A stretch of DNA of 64,000 bases from positions 124,001 to 188,000 of the forward strand of contig NZ_FWWU01000008.1 in NCBI RefSeq assembly GCF_900176165.1, written 5' to 3'. The notes beneath the pieces are model-generated. The model made no database searches. It was not told where the DNA came from and was given only the letters and a program-made list of their open reading frames with translations. Position numbers and translations under genes: made by a program. This stretch comes from Deinococcus hopiensis KR-140 (lineage in GTDB: Bacteria > Deinococcota > Deinococci > Deinococcales > Deinococcaceae). Shown in pieces: positions 14,846 through 21,984 of the stretch (its first letter is position 1; each line of letters begins with the position of its first letter).

Positions 14846-15007
14846 CGAAAGTATAGAACCAAGGTGAAATTACTGCCGCGCTAAGGACAAAAGGCTTGGC
14901 GCGGTAGTGAAGAGGTCGGCTTTGGTTGTCCGTAGTGATGTTAAGACCTACAACCCGCATAGGGTTGTGCGTGTCGTAATCGGTACAGGTTCAGACGGAG
15001 CCACTTC

Positions 15008-15633
15008 TCAGGACTCGTCCCCCCGACCGTTGCTGGGGGTGATGACCACGGCACCATGGGCTTCGAGCGGCGCGCCGTCCTTGCCGGTCACCTCCAGGCG
15101 GTTCTTGCCCCAGCGTTCGGGGGAGGAACGTTCGAGGTACCAGATGTCGGCCTTGAGGTTGCCCTTTGACCCGGCGAGGCGGATGCGGGCGACGGATTCG
15201 ATCTCAGCGGTGCGGTTGTCGGCGATCAGGATACGCACCGCCGCCTGATCGTCCACGTTCACCCAGAAAACAGGGACCTGCGGCAGCCCCAGATGGCGGG
15301 CGGCCTGCTGGTGGGTCACTTGCCATGGGTGAGTGGTTTCCCGAGATTGGGGATATAGAAAGGAACTTTGACTGGGACAGGTTTTCGCTCTCTCATCATT
15401 CAGGGGTCTGAACGCCTACGCCCGTAACAAGTGACCCACCAGGTGTGGTTGCCCTTCAGGATGTAGCCAGTGGACTTCTGCACGACCAGGGCCCCATAGA
15501 AGCCGTTGACCTTGATGCTCTCGGCGATCACGTCCACGTTGCCGACGTTTGGATTCCGAGGATGCGGCTTGAGGTCAGAGACGGGGACGAGGACGGCCAT
15601 CCCGTTCAGGATGCGCACGGCGGATGCAGTCAA
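15008..15633 (-). pseudogene. ParB-like nuclease-domain protein split by a small element
   Basis: The N-terminal part (15442-15633) reads VLVPVSDLKPHPRNPNVGNV, GFYGALVVQKSTGYILKGNH TW, the ParB/sulfiredoxin-like domain of phage and methylase-linked proteins. After the insertion (15309-15441) the fold resumes with QAARHLGLPQVPVFWVNVDD and ILIADNRTAEIE. It then runs into an unrelated ending (WYLERSSPERWGKNRLEVTG) and stops at 15008. So the gene was both split by a 133-bp element and fused to another 3' end. Probably prophage debris. Confidence 0.75.
15309..15441. mobile_element. 133-bp inverted-repeat element (MITE-like), copy 1
   Basis: Perfect 14-bp terminal repeats TGGTGGGTCACTTG / CAAGTGACCCACCA. 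It carries no gene and interrupts the ParB-like gene between Trp and Gln codons. Most of its length is shared with 58066-58181 (GGGCGTAGG..TTCA.ACCCC, ATGAGAGA.C.AAAA, CTCGGGAAACC). Confidence 0.75.
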
Positions 15634-15794
15634 GGCAAGTCACCTCCTGCTCAGGGCAAAAGAAAGCTGCCCTCCAAGTGTGGAGAGCAGGAGAGAAACG
15701 CCTATCATCGCAGCGTTTTTAGAGTTCGGCCAGATTATTCACAGATTAGGCGAACTGCGAGCGAGCGTTAATAGCCAAGCCTCTGCGCAAGTTC

Positions 15795-16946
15795 CTATTG
15801 AGATGTTGAACGGTCCAGCCGCACCGTGAAGCGCTGTGACTGCCCTCCTCGCAGAACTTCGAGCGTCACCGTCGAACCTATCTCCTTCCTGGCAATCGTT
15901 TGCTGAAATTCCTCAAAATGCTGGATTGAACGCCCATCTACAGCAACAATGACGTCCCCACCTCCATTCAATGAGGCCTCCGATGCACCCTGGGGCTTCA
16001 AACTGGCCTGTACCCCCGCTTGATCTGCCGGGCTCCCCGAAATCACCTCCTCAACCAGCAGGCCACGGGCGGGCAGATTCATCCGACGACGCTGCTCAGC
16101 CGTCACTTGGGTAAGGTCAACAACGCGTACACCCAGCCGCACTGGGCTCGATACAGACGGCGTCACGCCTGCGGTGAACGGCTGCTGCATACCCGCCCGC
16201 AATTCAGTGAGACTGGCAGTGGCGGCGTTGATGGGAACGGCAGCCCCTTGAGCACCGCTCGGAAATGCGACGTTCAAACGCGAACCAAACCGACCACTGA
16301 CCAGGCCCACCACCTCACCAGAAGTGTTGACGAGCGGGCCCCCGCGGATTGTGGCGTTAAGGGCTGTATCTATTGTGAACTCGTCCGAGGCAGCCGCATT
16401 GCGAACGGTCACCTCTTGCGCCGTGAACCCACCCGATGGGCTTAACCCTACGGCGATGAGCTTTTGCCCAGAGGTCACCCGGGCACTGTTGCCGAGTTGC
16501 GCCGGGCGGAGCGCGCCTGAAGGTCGGCGTTCCAGCCGCAAGAGGGCCACATCGCGCTCTGCATGCAGGCCAACCACGATGGCGGGAACAGCCTCTCCGC
16601 TTCTGGTGGTCACCGTCACCCTGGCGTTCCCTTGGACCAATCGAGCGCTGGTGAGTACTTCCCGCTCGCTCAACAGAACCCCAGTTCCAGTACCGAGCCA
16701 GGGCAAGAGTGCTCCTGGGAAGGGACTCCAACCCCGGGAGCTTGGACCGGCCGTTCCAGAAGGTTGCGCCGTGGAAATGCTGACGACCGAGTTCAGCACA
16801 CGGTCGAGGGCAGACTCGGTTCGTGTCGTGGAGGCGGAGGGTGCCTGCGTGGGGAGTGGGGTGGATTGCGCGTGAACTGGCCCCAGCAGGAGTGCAAACA
16901 GCAAGGAGGGCAAGACCAGGCGAAGCATAGTCATCACCTTTATCAA
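15795..16946 (-). CDS. HtrA-like pseudoprotease with PDZ domain
   Basis: 383 residues: signal peptide (VLPSLLFALLLGPVHA), a trypsin-like domain (~45-255) and a C-terminal PDZ domain (~270-380; GLLVEEVISGSPADQAGV, IVAVDGRSIQHFEEFQQTI). The catalytic triad is broken. The LTNNHVV position reads LTSARLV, so His is Arg102. The Asp is kept (ERDVALLRL, Asp132). GNSGGP reads TIRGGP, so Ser is Arg201. It should bind but not cut substrates. It follows hsp20 by 5 bp in one operon, suggesting a periplasmic or envelope chaperone-like partner in stress. Confidence 0.85.
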   Translation of the reverse strand: MIKVMTMLRLVLPSLLFALLLGPVHAQSTPLPTQAPSASTTRTESALDRVLNSVVSISTAQPSGTAGPSSRGWSPFPGALLPWLGTGTGVLLSEREVLTSARLVQGNARVTVTTRSGEAVPAIVVGLHAERDVALLRLERRPSGALRPAQLGNSARVTSGQKLIAVGLSPSGGFTAQEVTVRNAAASDEFTIDTALNATIRGGPLVNTSGEVVGLVSGRFGSRLNVAFPSGAQGAAVPINAATASLTELRAGMQQPFTAGVTPSVSSPVRLGVRVVDLTQVTAEQRRRMNLPARGLLVEEVISGSPADQAGVQASLKPQGASEASLNGGGDVIVAVDGRSIQHFEEFQQTIARKEIGSTVTLEVLRGGQSQRFTVRLDRSTSQ

Positions 16947-16951
16947 TGCGT

Positions 16952-17425
16952 TCAGGCTGCTGGAGTGGAGGAACCAGCCCGTTTAATCTCAATCTTCCGC
17001 CTACGGGCTTCTGGAACCTTGGGAAGGTGCAGGTGCAGGAGGCCGCTCTCCAACTTGGCTTCAATCGCGTCGCCTGCGACTTTGACAGGGAGCGTCAGAC
17101 GGTAAAAGAACTCACCGTCAGGAAGTGCCTTATACCAGTAGCGCGTACTCGCGTCCTCTGGTCCCGAGTACCGACCCCGGATCAAGATGGTGAGGTCCTC
17201 CACCTGGACGTCAAGTTCTTCTGGTTTGACGCCGGGTAAGGCGAGATCCACCATCACATGCGTCGAGGTTTCGTACATGTTCAGGAGCAAACGGGAGTGG
17301 CCTGGCAGCGAGGGGTCCGGACCCGCATTCGAGAGGTTCAAAGCGGGCCAGGGGGAGCTGATGGTGGGCATGACGTCCGGGCTCCAGGGAGTGAGGCTGT
17401 GGCTTCGGTCGGGTACAACGGTCAT
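16952..17425 (-). CDS. Hsp20 / alpha-crystallin small heat-shock protein
   Basis: 157 residues. A variable N-terminus is followed by the alpha-crystallin domain (~48-145): HVMVDLALPGVKPEELDVQV, LTILIRGRY, FFYRLTLPVKVAGDAIEAKL and the closing GLLHLHLPKV. Ends in RKIEIKRAGSSTPAA without a clear IxI. It is an ATP-independent holdase in the cytoplasm. GGAGGTG precedes ATG 17425, and a good sigma-70 promoter lies at 17486-17514. It is the first gene of a two-gene operon with the HtrA-like pseudoprotease. Confidence 0.93.
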   Translation of the reverse strand: MTVVPDRSHSLTPWSPDVMPTISSPWPALNLSNAGPDPSLPGHSRLLLNMYETSTHVMVDLALPGVKPEELDVQVEDLTILIRGRYSGPEDASTRYWYKALPDGEFFYRLTLPVKVAGDAIEAKLESGLLHLHLPKVPEARRRKIEIKRAGSSTPAA

Positions 17426-17485
17426 GATTCACCTCCAGGTGGTGTGCGTGTGGGAGGGCGTTTTGTACGCACTCCTCAAAACACC

Positions 17486-17514
17486 CATATAAAATATGCG
17501 CCTGGTCTTGTCAA
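17486..17514 (-). promoter_or_regulatory. Promoter of the hsp20 operon
   Basis: Minus strand: TTGACA (17509-17514), 17-nt spacer, TATATG (17486-17491). It leaves a ~55-nt leader with a normal ribosome site. No CIRCE element was seen. Confidence 0.7.
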
Positions 17515-17759
17515 GATCTTGCTTCTCGGGATCAATGGTTCGTGAACCAGACCTTGAAGCAACGCCCTGATCCTGTGGAAGCGTAGCCCTCAGAGGGCAG
17601 AACTTGAGTTCCGACACAGCGGTCCTGGGACAAACCAGGTGTATTACCCTGCACCCTTACGGCTGATCTGATCCCAGCAGGGCGTGCACCCAGTCCGGCT
17701 CGTCAGAAAGTTCAAACACATGGCCGCGCACCTGCTTCAACGTCTGCACTTGGGCCTTA

Positions 17760-18744
17760 GAGCATTTGTCATAAAGATACGGAGGGATAAGCATGTCGGA
17801 ACCAGGCGTTGATGTCCTGTGCACGAACCGCCTGTAAAGCGGCTCCAATGGCAGAGATGAGGCCGTCGACTGTTCGACAAGCCTTCGCTCTGACGGCCGC
17901 CTTGACCTGAGAGAACATCAGCTCGATAGGATTAAAGTCTGGACTATAAGGCGGAAGGAACAGGATCCGACAACCCTGTGCTTCAATAAGTGTTGGAACA
18001 GACGCTCGATGATGAGACGACAGGTTATCCATAACAACGACCTGTCCTGGTTGCAGGATAGGACAAACCAAATGGCGGATGTACCATTCAAACGATGGAC
18101 CGTTGACAGCACCAGTCAAAACGAATGGGACCGATGGTCCCGTAAGTTGTAGAGCACAAATCAAGGTCTGGTTGCGTCCGTGATTCCTGGGAACATAGCC
18201 ATGAGCTCGCTCAGTCCTGTGCGCACGCGCGTATCCTCGTGTCATGGCGGTGTGAAAGCCACTTTCATCCAGGAACACCAGCTGTTCCGGATGAGTGAGA
18301 TACGGAGCTAAGTCATTGAGAAACTGCTGTCGCCTTTCTTCACTTCGCTCGAACGCGACCAAAGTTTTTTTACGGGTGATGTGATGCTTGCGGAACACTC
18401 GATCCACAGTTTTGAAGCTGACCTTCAACCCTGTCGCTTCTTCGAGCATGCGAGCATGCTCGATCAATGTCGCGTCGTCATGCGCCTTGAGTTGTTGCAG
18501 CAGTTGCTCTTCGTGTAGGGGTGTGACCCGTGGGGGACGGCCAGAAGACCGACCCACCTCGTGCAACGTTCCCAGGCGCTGCTTTTCCAGGTAGGTATCT
18601 ACGGTTTCGATGCGCATTCGGTACAACCGGGCGACCTCTTTCCGAGTCTGACCGCCTTCGACCGCCGCGACCACCCGTTCCCGCAGATCCAGACTGTACC
18701 CTCGCCCCCCAACAGCTTTCATGCTCTCATTATGACAAGTGCTC
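17760..18744 (-). mobile_element. IS630-family insertion sequence, complete
   Basis: 985 bp with inverted ends GAGCATTTGTCATAA ... TTATGACAAGTGCTC and TA target duplications at 17758-17759 and 18745-18746, the IS630/Tc1 signature. It carries one intact transposase and has cut the 3' end of the gene at 18730-19926. Confidence 0.85.
17769..18722 (-). CDS. IS630-family transposase
   Basis: 317 residues, intact. N-terminal HTH region (GYSLDLRERVVAAVEGGQTR, EVARLYRMRIETVDTYL) and a DDE domain: FLDESGFHTAM (Asp), VVMDNLSSHH (Asp), PPYSPDFNPIELMFSQVK (Glu). All three catalytic residues and the ends are present, so the element may still move. Confidence 0.93.
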   Translation of the reverse strand: MKAVGGRGYSLDLRERVVAAVEGGQTRKEVARLYRMRIETVDTYLEKQRLGTLHEVGRSSGRPPRVTPLHEEQLLQQLKAHDDATLIEHARMLEEATGLKVSFKTVDRVFRKHHITRKKTLVAFERSEERRQQFLNDLAPYLTHPEQLVFLDESGFHTAMTRGYARAHRTERAHGYVPRNHGRNQTLICALQLTGPSVPFVLTGAVNGPSFEWYIRHLVCPILQPGQVVVMDNLSSHHRASVPTLIEAQGCRILFLPPYSPDFNPIELMFSQVKAAVRAKACRTVDGLISAIGAALQAVRAQDINAWFRHAYPSVSL

Positions 18745-19926
18745 TAAGGTGCGTCGAAGCGCCTCCAGCGCAAGCGCTGCACGTGGGAATGGATCACGGA
18801 TGTGCCGGCGCAACACCAGGGAATCCCGCACCCACTCATAGATCAGGGTCTGCGCGTCCGCCTTCGTCCCCGGCTTGTTCTCAAAGCGCGTCAAGAGCGC
18901 GATCAGCTGCCGCCATCCGTCTGTCCCCACCATCACGCCGGACATCCGCTCAATCTTCTCCGCGTTCGCCATGACGTGCGTGCCCCCCGTCTCGTCGTAC
19001 ACGGCCACAAAGTCGAACACGAAACGGTGCGTGACGGACTGGCCTTCCAGCTGTCCATCCCGGCGAGGCTGCACCTCCTGCTCGATGTAGAAGCGGCCCG
19101 CGTTCTTCCAGCGTCCCTCGCGGACTTTTTCCTTGTGCTGACGGCGCGAGGCCCTCGCGTGCAACTGGTACGCGTAGTCCGCAGTGTTCGCCTGCTCGGC
19201 CATGTCCAGTGCCGCCTGGAGGTGCCCCTGGAGGAGCAGCGTCCACACCTGTCTCCCCAGGTGGTAGCTCGCTTGACCCGCCTGCAGCATCCGCGACTCG
19301 GTGGGGTCCGCTGACGTGTCCAGCCGCGCGTGATACACCCGGTCCTCTTTCGCCTGCCCCATGACCAGCGCGTGCATGATCTGGTTGATCTCCTGCCGGG
19401 CGTCCTGATCCGGCACGTACTCGCGCAGCGTCCAGCTCTTCCTGCCCGTGCGCCCGACGACGAGCAGGGCGCGTCGCTCGCACGGGCAGACGTACGGCTG
19501 GTCCGCCCGGCTGGGGTCAATCGGCAACTCGCGGGGCTGGCAGGCCGTGGCCCCTCCCTCACGCACTGTGGTGGCGCAGCCCTTCACGGGGCAGGCTGCC
19601 GTGCGGAGGTCCATGGGGCGGGGAGCGCGCACACGCTGGGCGATCTGGAGCCGAGCCTGCCCGAGCAGGGCCTCTGGTGTCTGCCCCATGGTGCTGGCGA
19701 GGTCGCGCGCGCGGGCCTCCATCTCAGAGGTCTGGAGGGTTGGCCGGGCCCGCAGATTCGCGGCCTGCACTTCCCATTGCTGGCGGACTTCGTCCTCTTC
19801 ATCCACCTCCTTCCAGTCCGCCAGGACGCCCTGAACCTGCTCCAATTCCTGCTGGGTACGCGCTTCGGCTCGCGCGTAGTTCAGGCGGACGCCGTGCTGC
19901 TCGTCGGTGAGGAGATCAGGGCTCAA
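18730..19926 (-). CDS. Zinc-finger-containing plasmid/phage-type protein, 3' end replaced by IS
   Basis: About 398 residues from TTG 19926, which overlaps the preceding stop (TTGAGCCCTGA). It has a helical N-terminus (AEARTQQELEQVQGVLADWK), a cysteine cluster (ACPVKGC, TACQ, YVCPCERR) that could bind zinc, and a large C-terminal region (FYIEQEVQPRRDGQ, HRFVFDFVAVYDETGGTHVM). The last codons (EHLS) come from the IS630, so the original ending is lost. No family recognised. It is the last gene of a minus-strand run from ~20760 and may be nearly full length. Confidence 0.6.
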   Translation of the reverse strand: MSPDLLTDEQHGVRLNYARAEARTQQELEQVQGVLADWKEVDEEDEVRQQWEVQAANLRARPTLQTSEMEARARDLASTMGQTPEALLGQARLQIAQRVRAPRPMDLRTAACPVKGCATTVREGGATACQPRELPIDPSRADQPYVCPCERRALLVVGRTGRKSWTLREYVPDQDARQEINQIMHALVMGQAKEDRVYHARLDTSADPTESRMLQAGQASYHLGRQVWTLLLQGHLQAALDMAEQANTADYAYQLHARASRRQHKEKVREGRWKNAGRFYIEQEVQPRRDGQLEGQSVTHRFVFDFVAVYDETGGTHVMANAEKIERMSGVMVGTDGWRQLIALLTRFENKPGTKADAQTLIYEWVRDSLVLRRHIRDPFPRAALALEALRRTLEHLS

Positions 19927-20100
19927 GTTCGAACCCCAGGAGGCGGGCGGCGAGGTTCTTCAAGGCATCGAGTCGCCACGCCCGACTTCGAGGCTCGTCA
20001 TACGCCTCGTGTCCTGTCTGGAGGTCCGCGCGCACGAGTTCGAGCAGCACGGCCTGGTGGATGGGCAGACGGGAGGCGGGAGCACGAACCCGGCGGGGGA
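19916..20100 (-). CDS. Possible short gene or 3' remnant upstream of 19926
   Basis: One frame gives a protein-like run RLPIHQAVLLELVRADLQTG, HEAYDEPRSRAWRLDALKNL, AARLLGFELEP and a TGA whose bases overlap the next gene's TTG. No acceptable start codon is visible, so the 5' part may have shifted frame. Function unknown. Confidence 0.4.
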
Positions 20101-20160
20101 GGAGGAGGGGAACGCGCTGGCCGGGGCCTCATGGGGTTCAGGGGCTGGCAGGTACTTCTC

Positions 20161-20313
20161 TCACAACAGGCCGGGCAGGTCTACGTTGGGGACTGGGGAA
20201 ACAGGGGGCGAAGAAGCGTCCCCAGGGCCTGGAGGCACGTCTTGCACGATGTTCGTCCTGCTGCTGAGCGTCGCTTTCGATTCCCGGCGCTGGTGTCCAG
20301 TGGGTTTGGGCAT
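20161..20313 (-). CDS. Possible 50-residue protein
   Basis: ATG 20313 reads MPKPTGHQRRESKATLSSRT and ends PPVSPVPNVDLPGLL. It overlaps the C-terminal half of the zinc-ribbon frame (20181-20477), and both cannot easily be fully real. The frame reads on past its TGA with another protein-like run (EKYLPAPEPHEAPASAF), so a decayed longer gene is an alternative. Confidence 0.35.
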   Translation of the reverse strand: MPKPTGHQRRESKATLSSRTNIVQDVPPGPGDASSPPVSPVPNVDLPGLL

Positions 20314-20477
20314 GGGGTGCCCTCGGGGTGGGGGAAGGGGACGAGTTGACGGTCAGGCAGGAAGACGGTGGCCTGTTTGCAGTGGATGCAGCGTGCTGGC
20401 GTGTCGACGGGAAAGCTGGAGGACACGGTGAGGTCCTCGCCACAGTGCGGGCAGGGCAAGGTGAGGGGAAGGTTCAC
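20181..20477 (-). CDS. Zinc-ribbon protein
   Basis: GTG 20477 gives MNLPLTLPCPHCGEDLTVSS and ARCIHCKQATVFLPDRQ: two CxxC pairs 20 residues apart, a classical zinc ribbon. The following 50 residues are less convincing and overlap another frame. Small zinc-ribbon proteins of this kind occur in phage and plasmid operons. It belongs to the minus-strand run with the gene at 18730. Confidence 0.55.
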   Translation of the reverse strand: MNLPLTLPCPHCGEDLTVSSSFPVDTPARCIHCKQATVFLPDRQLVPFPHPEGTPCPNPLDTSAGNRKRRSAAGRTSCKTCLQALGTLLRPLFPQSPT

Positions 20478-20537
20478 GGCACGCTCCGGCAGGGACCGAC
20501 GTGCCAGGTGATAGCCGCGTGGGCTTTGCAGGACGTC

Positions 20538-20766
20538 CTAGCAGCCCTTCACGTGCAGGCGACGCAGGGCGCTGTGCAGCAGGGAGCGCTCTGCGGCCTC
20601 GTTCTTCACCCAGCGCTCGCGCTGGAGTTCGACGTACCAGACCTGCAGGTGTTCGGGCAATGGGTACCGAGGGTCAGGATTCCGAACGTTCTGCTCCACC
20701 CACGGCAGCAGAGCCTTCGACCGCTGCCGCGTGATGGCCAGCTCCCGGGTGCGGAACACCTGCCCA
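20538..20766 (-). pseudogene. 3' fragment of a hypothetical gene cut by IS4-type element
   Basis: The frame GQVFRTRELAITRQRSKALL, WVEQNVRNPDPRYPLPEHLQ and AERSLLHSALRRLHVKGC is protein-like and stops at 20538. Its 5' side runs directly into the IS at 20777, so the beginning is lost. Function unknown; same strand as the zinc-ribbon gene. Confidence 0.5.
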
Positions 20767-20776
20767 CGTTGGTTGA

Positions 20777-21979
20777 CTGAGATTTTTCAGTTTTGAAAAA
20801 GGACGTTCAGGACGGTTCCCCACCTCATATTGAGGGTATGTTCAAGGGAAATGGCCGTGCTGGACGGCTGTATTCTGCCATGCTCACCTCCCGTTGCCGC
20901 AAGCAGCATCGGGACAACCTTCAGGTTGTCCTGAGCTGCTTCCTGGAGGCGTTGGGGATCTCCCGTTTCCATGCGTCCACCGCGAGATCACCTGGGGCCA
21001 TCAGCCGTTTTCTCAACCACCAGCGCTGGAGTTTGCGTCCCCTTCTTCGAGTGCTGCGTCAGCACGCCCTGGATACGTTCCACTCGTACCTGCGTGGACG
21101 CCGAGGGCGTCCACCGTTGATCGAGGTCATCGTGGATACGACATCCCTTGCGAAAGAAGGCGTGTTTGCTGAATTGGACGGTTGGATGCATACCTTGAAC
21201 GGGTCCGTGGCCTGCATGTCGTGCTGCTCTACCTCTGCTGTGAAGATCTCCGCTTCCCCTGGGGGTTCAAGATCCGGCGTGACAAAGCCACATCATCTCC
21301 CTCTGACCTGTCCTTACGGCTGGTTCAGCAAGTCCCTCTCACCATCCGCTCGCGAGCCAAACAGCTGCACCTTCTTGCGGATGCCGGGTTTGGCAGTGCA
21401 ACCTTCATGTCTGGAGTTCCGGAGTTGGGATTGGACTTCATCGTGGGGATGCGAGCGGATCGGCTGACTGTGGGGGGTCAGCATCTCAAAGACATCACCG
21501 CACGGCAGCGTCGCGTCTTTCTCCTGGGTCTCTCTGATCTTCCACTGTGGTTGTACTGGATATGGCTTCCCACCAGGCAAGGGGAACGGCAGGAATAACG
21601 CTTTCTTGTGTCCTCCAGGCGCAGGACTCCCAGGACAGCAAAACAAACAGGTCGACGCAGGTGGACGATCGAGGTCCTCTTCAAAACCTTGAAGAGCCGC
21701 TTTGCTTTCGGCAAATTCGGCTGGAAGACCAAACTGGGCATTCTGCGCTACCTCTGTCTGAGCCTCGGCTGTTTTCTGCTCTGTCACTTTGAGTACTTGG
21801 ACCAAATCGGGTCAGGCCAAGCGGATTCCGCTTGGCCTGACTGGGGCGCTCTCGCTCGACAGGTCCGCATGAAATATGTCAGCTGGGTGCCGCTTTTCGA
21901 GTTGGAAAGGACGCGAGAACGAATTTTGGCTGTTTGGGACGAGAACCAGCGCCAGGCAGCTTAAAGTGAAACACCTCAG
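20777..21979 (+). mobile_element. IS4-type element (element X, copy 1), decayed
   Basis: 1203 bp with related ends CTGAGATTTTTCAGTTTTG ... AAAGTGAAACACCTCAG. Its transposase is broken twice. A second, more damaged copy lies inverted at about 46435-47346. Confidence 0.7.
20793..21964 (+). pseudogene. IS4-type transposase (element X), frameshift and stop
   Basis: DDE transposase in pieces: VIVDTTSLAKEGVFAELDGW (first Asp), then a 1-bp loss at ~21200 into the frame of RGLHVVLLYLCCEDLRFPWG, LHLLADAGFGSATF (second Asp), a TAA at 21596-21598 after RQGERQE, then RRRWTIEVLFKTLKSRFAFG (Glu). Comparison with the copy at 46.4-47.3 kb shows where both lesions are. Not functional. Confidence 0.8.
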
Positions 21980-21984
21980 CGGAC

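Noticed and set aside
16324..17105. Open frames overlapping the hsp20/pseudoprotease operon
   Set aside because: Both strands are open by composition; only the minus-strand frames show recognisable domains, signal peptide and ribosome sites.
17657..17757. Minus-strand run ending VHALLGSDQP as the lost 3' end of the gene at 18730
   Set aside because: When the IS630 is removed the frame does not line up with this reading, so it cannot be the direct continuation without an extra frameshift.
19330..20349. 339-residue plus-strand open frame
   Set aside because: It lies opposite the minus-strand genes at 18730-20477 and reads as Arg/Pro/Gly-rich sequence typical of the antisense of GC-rich coding DNA.
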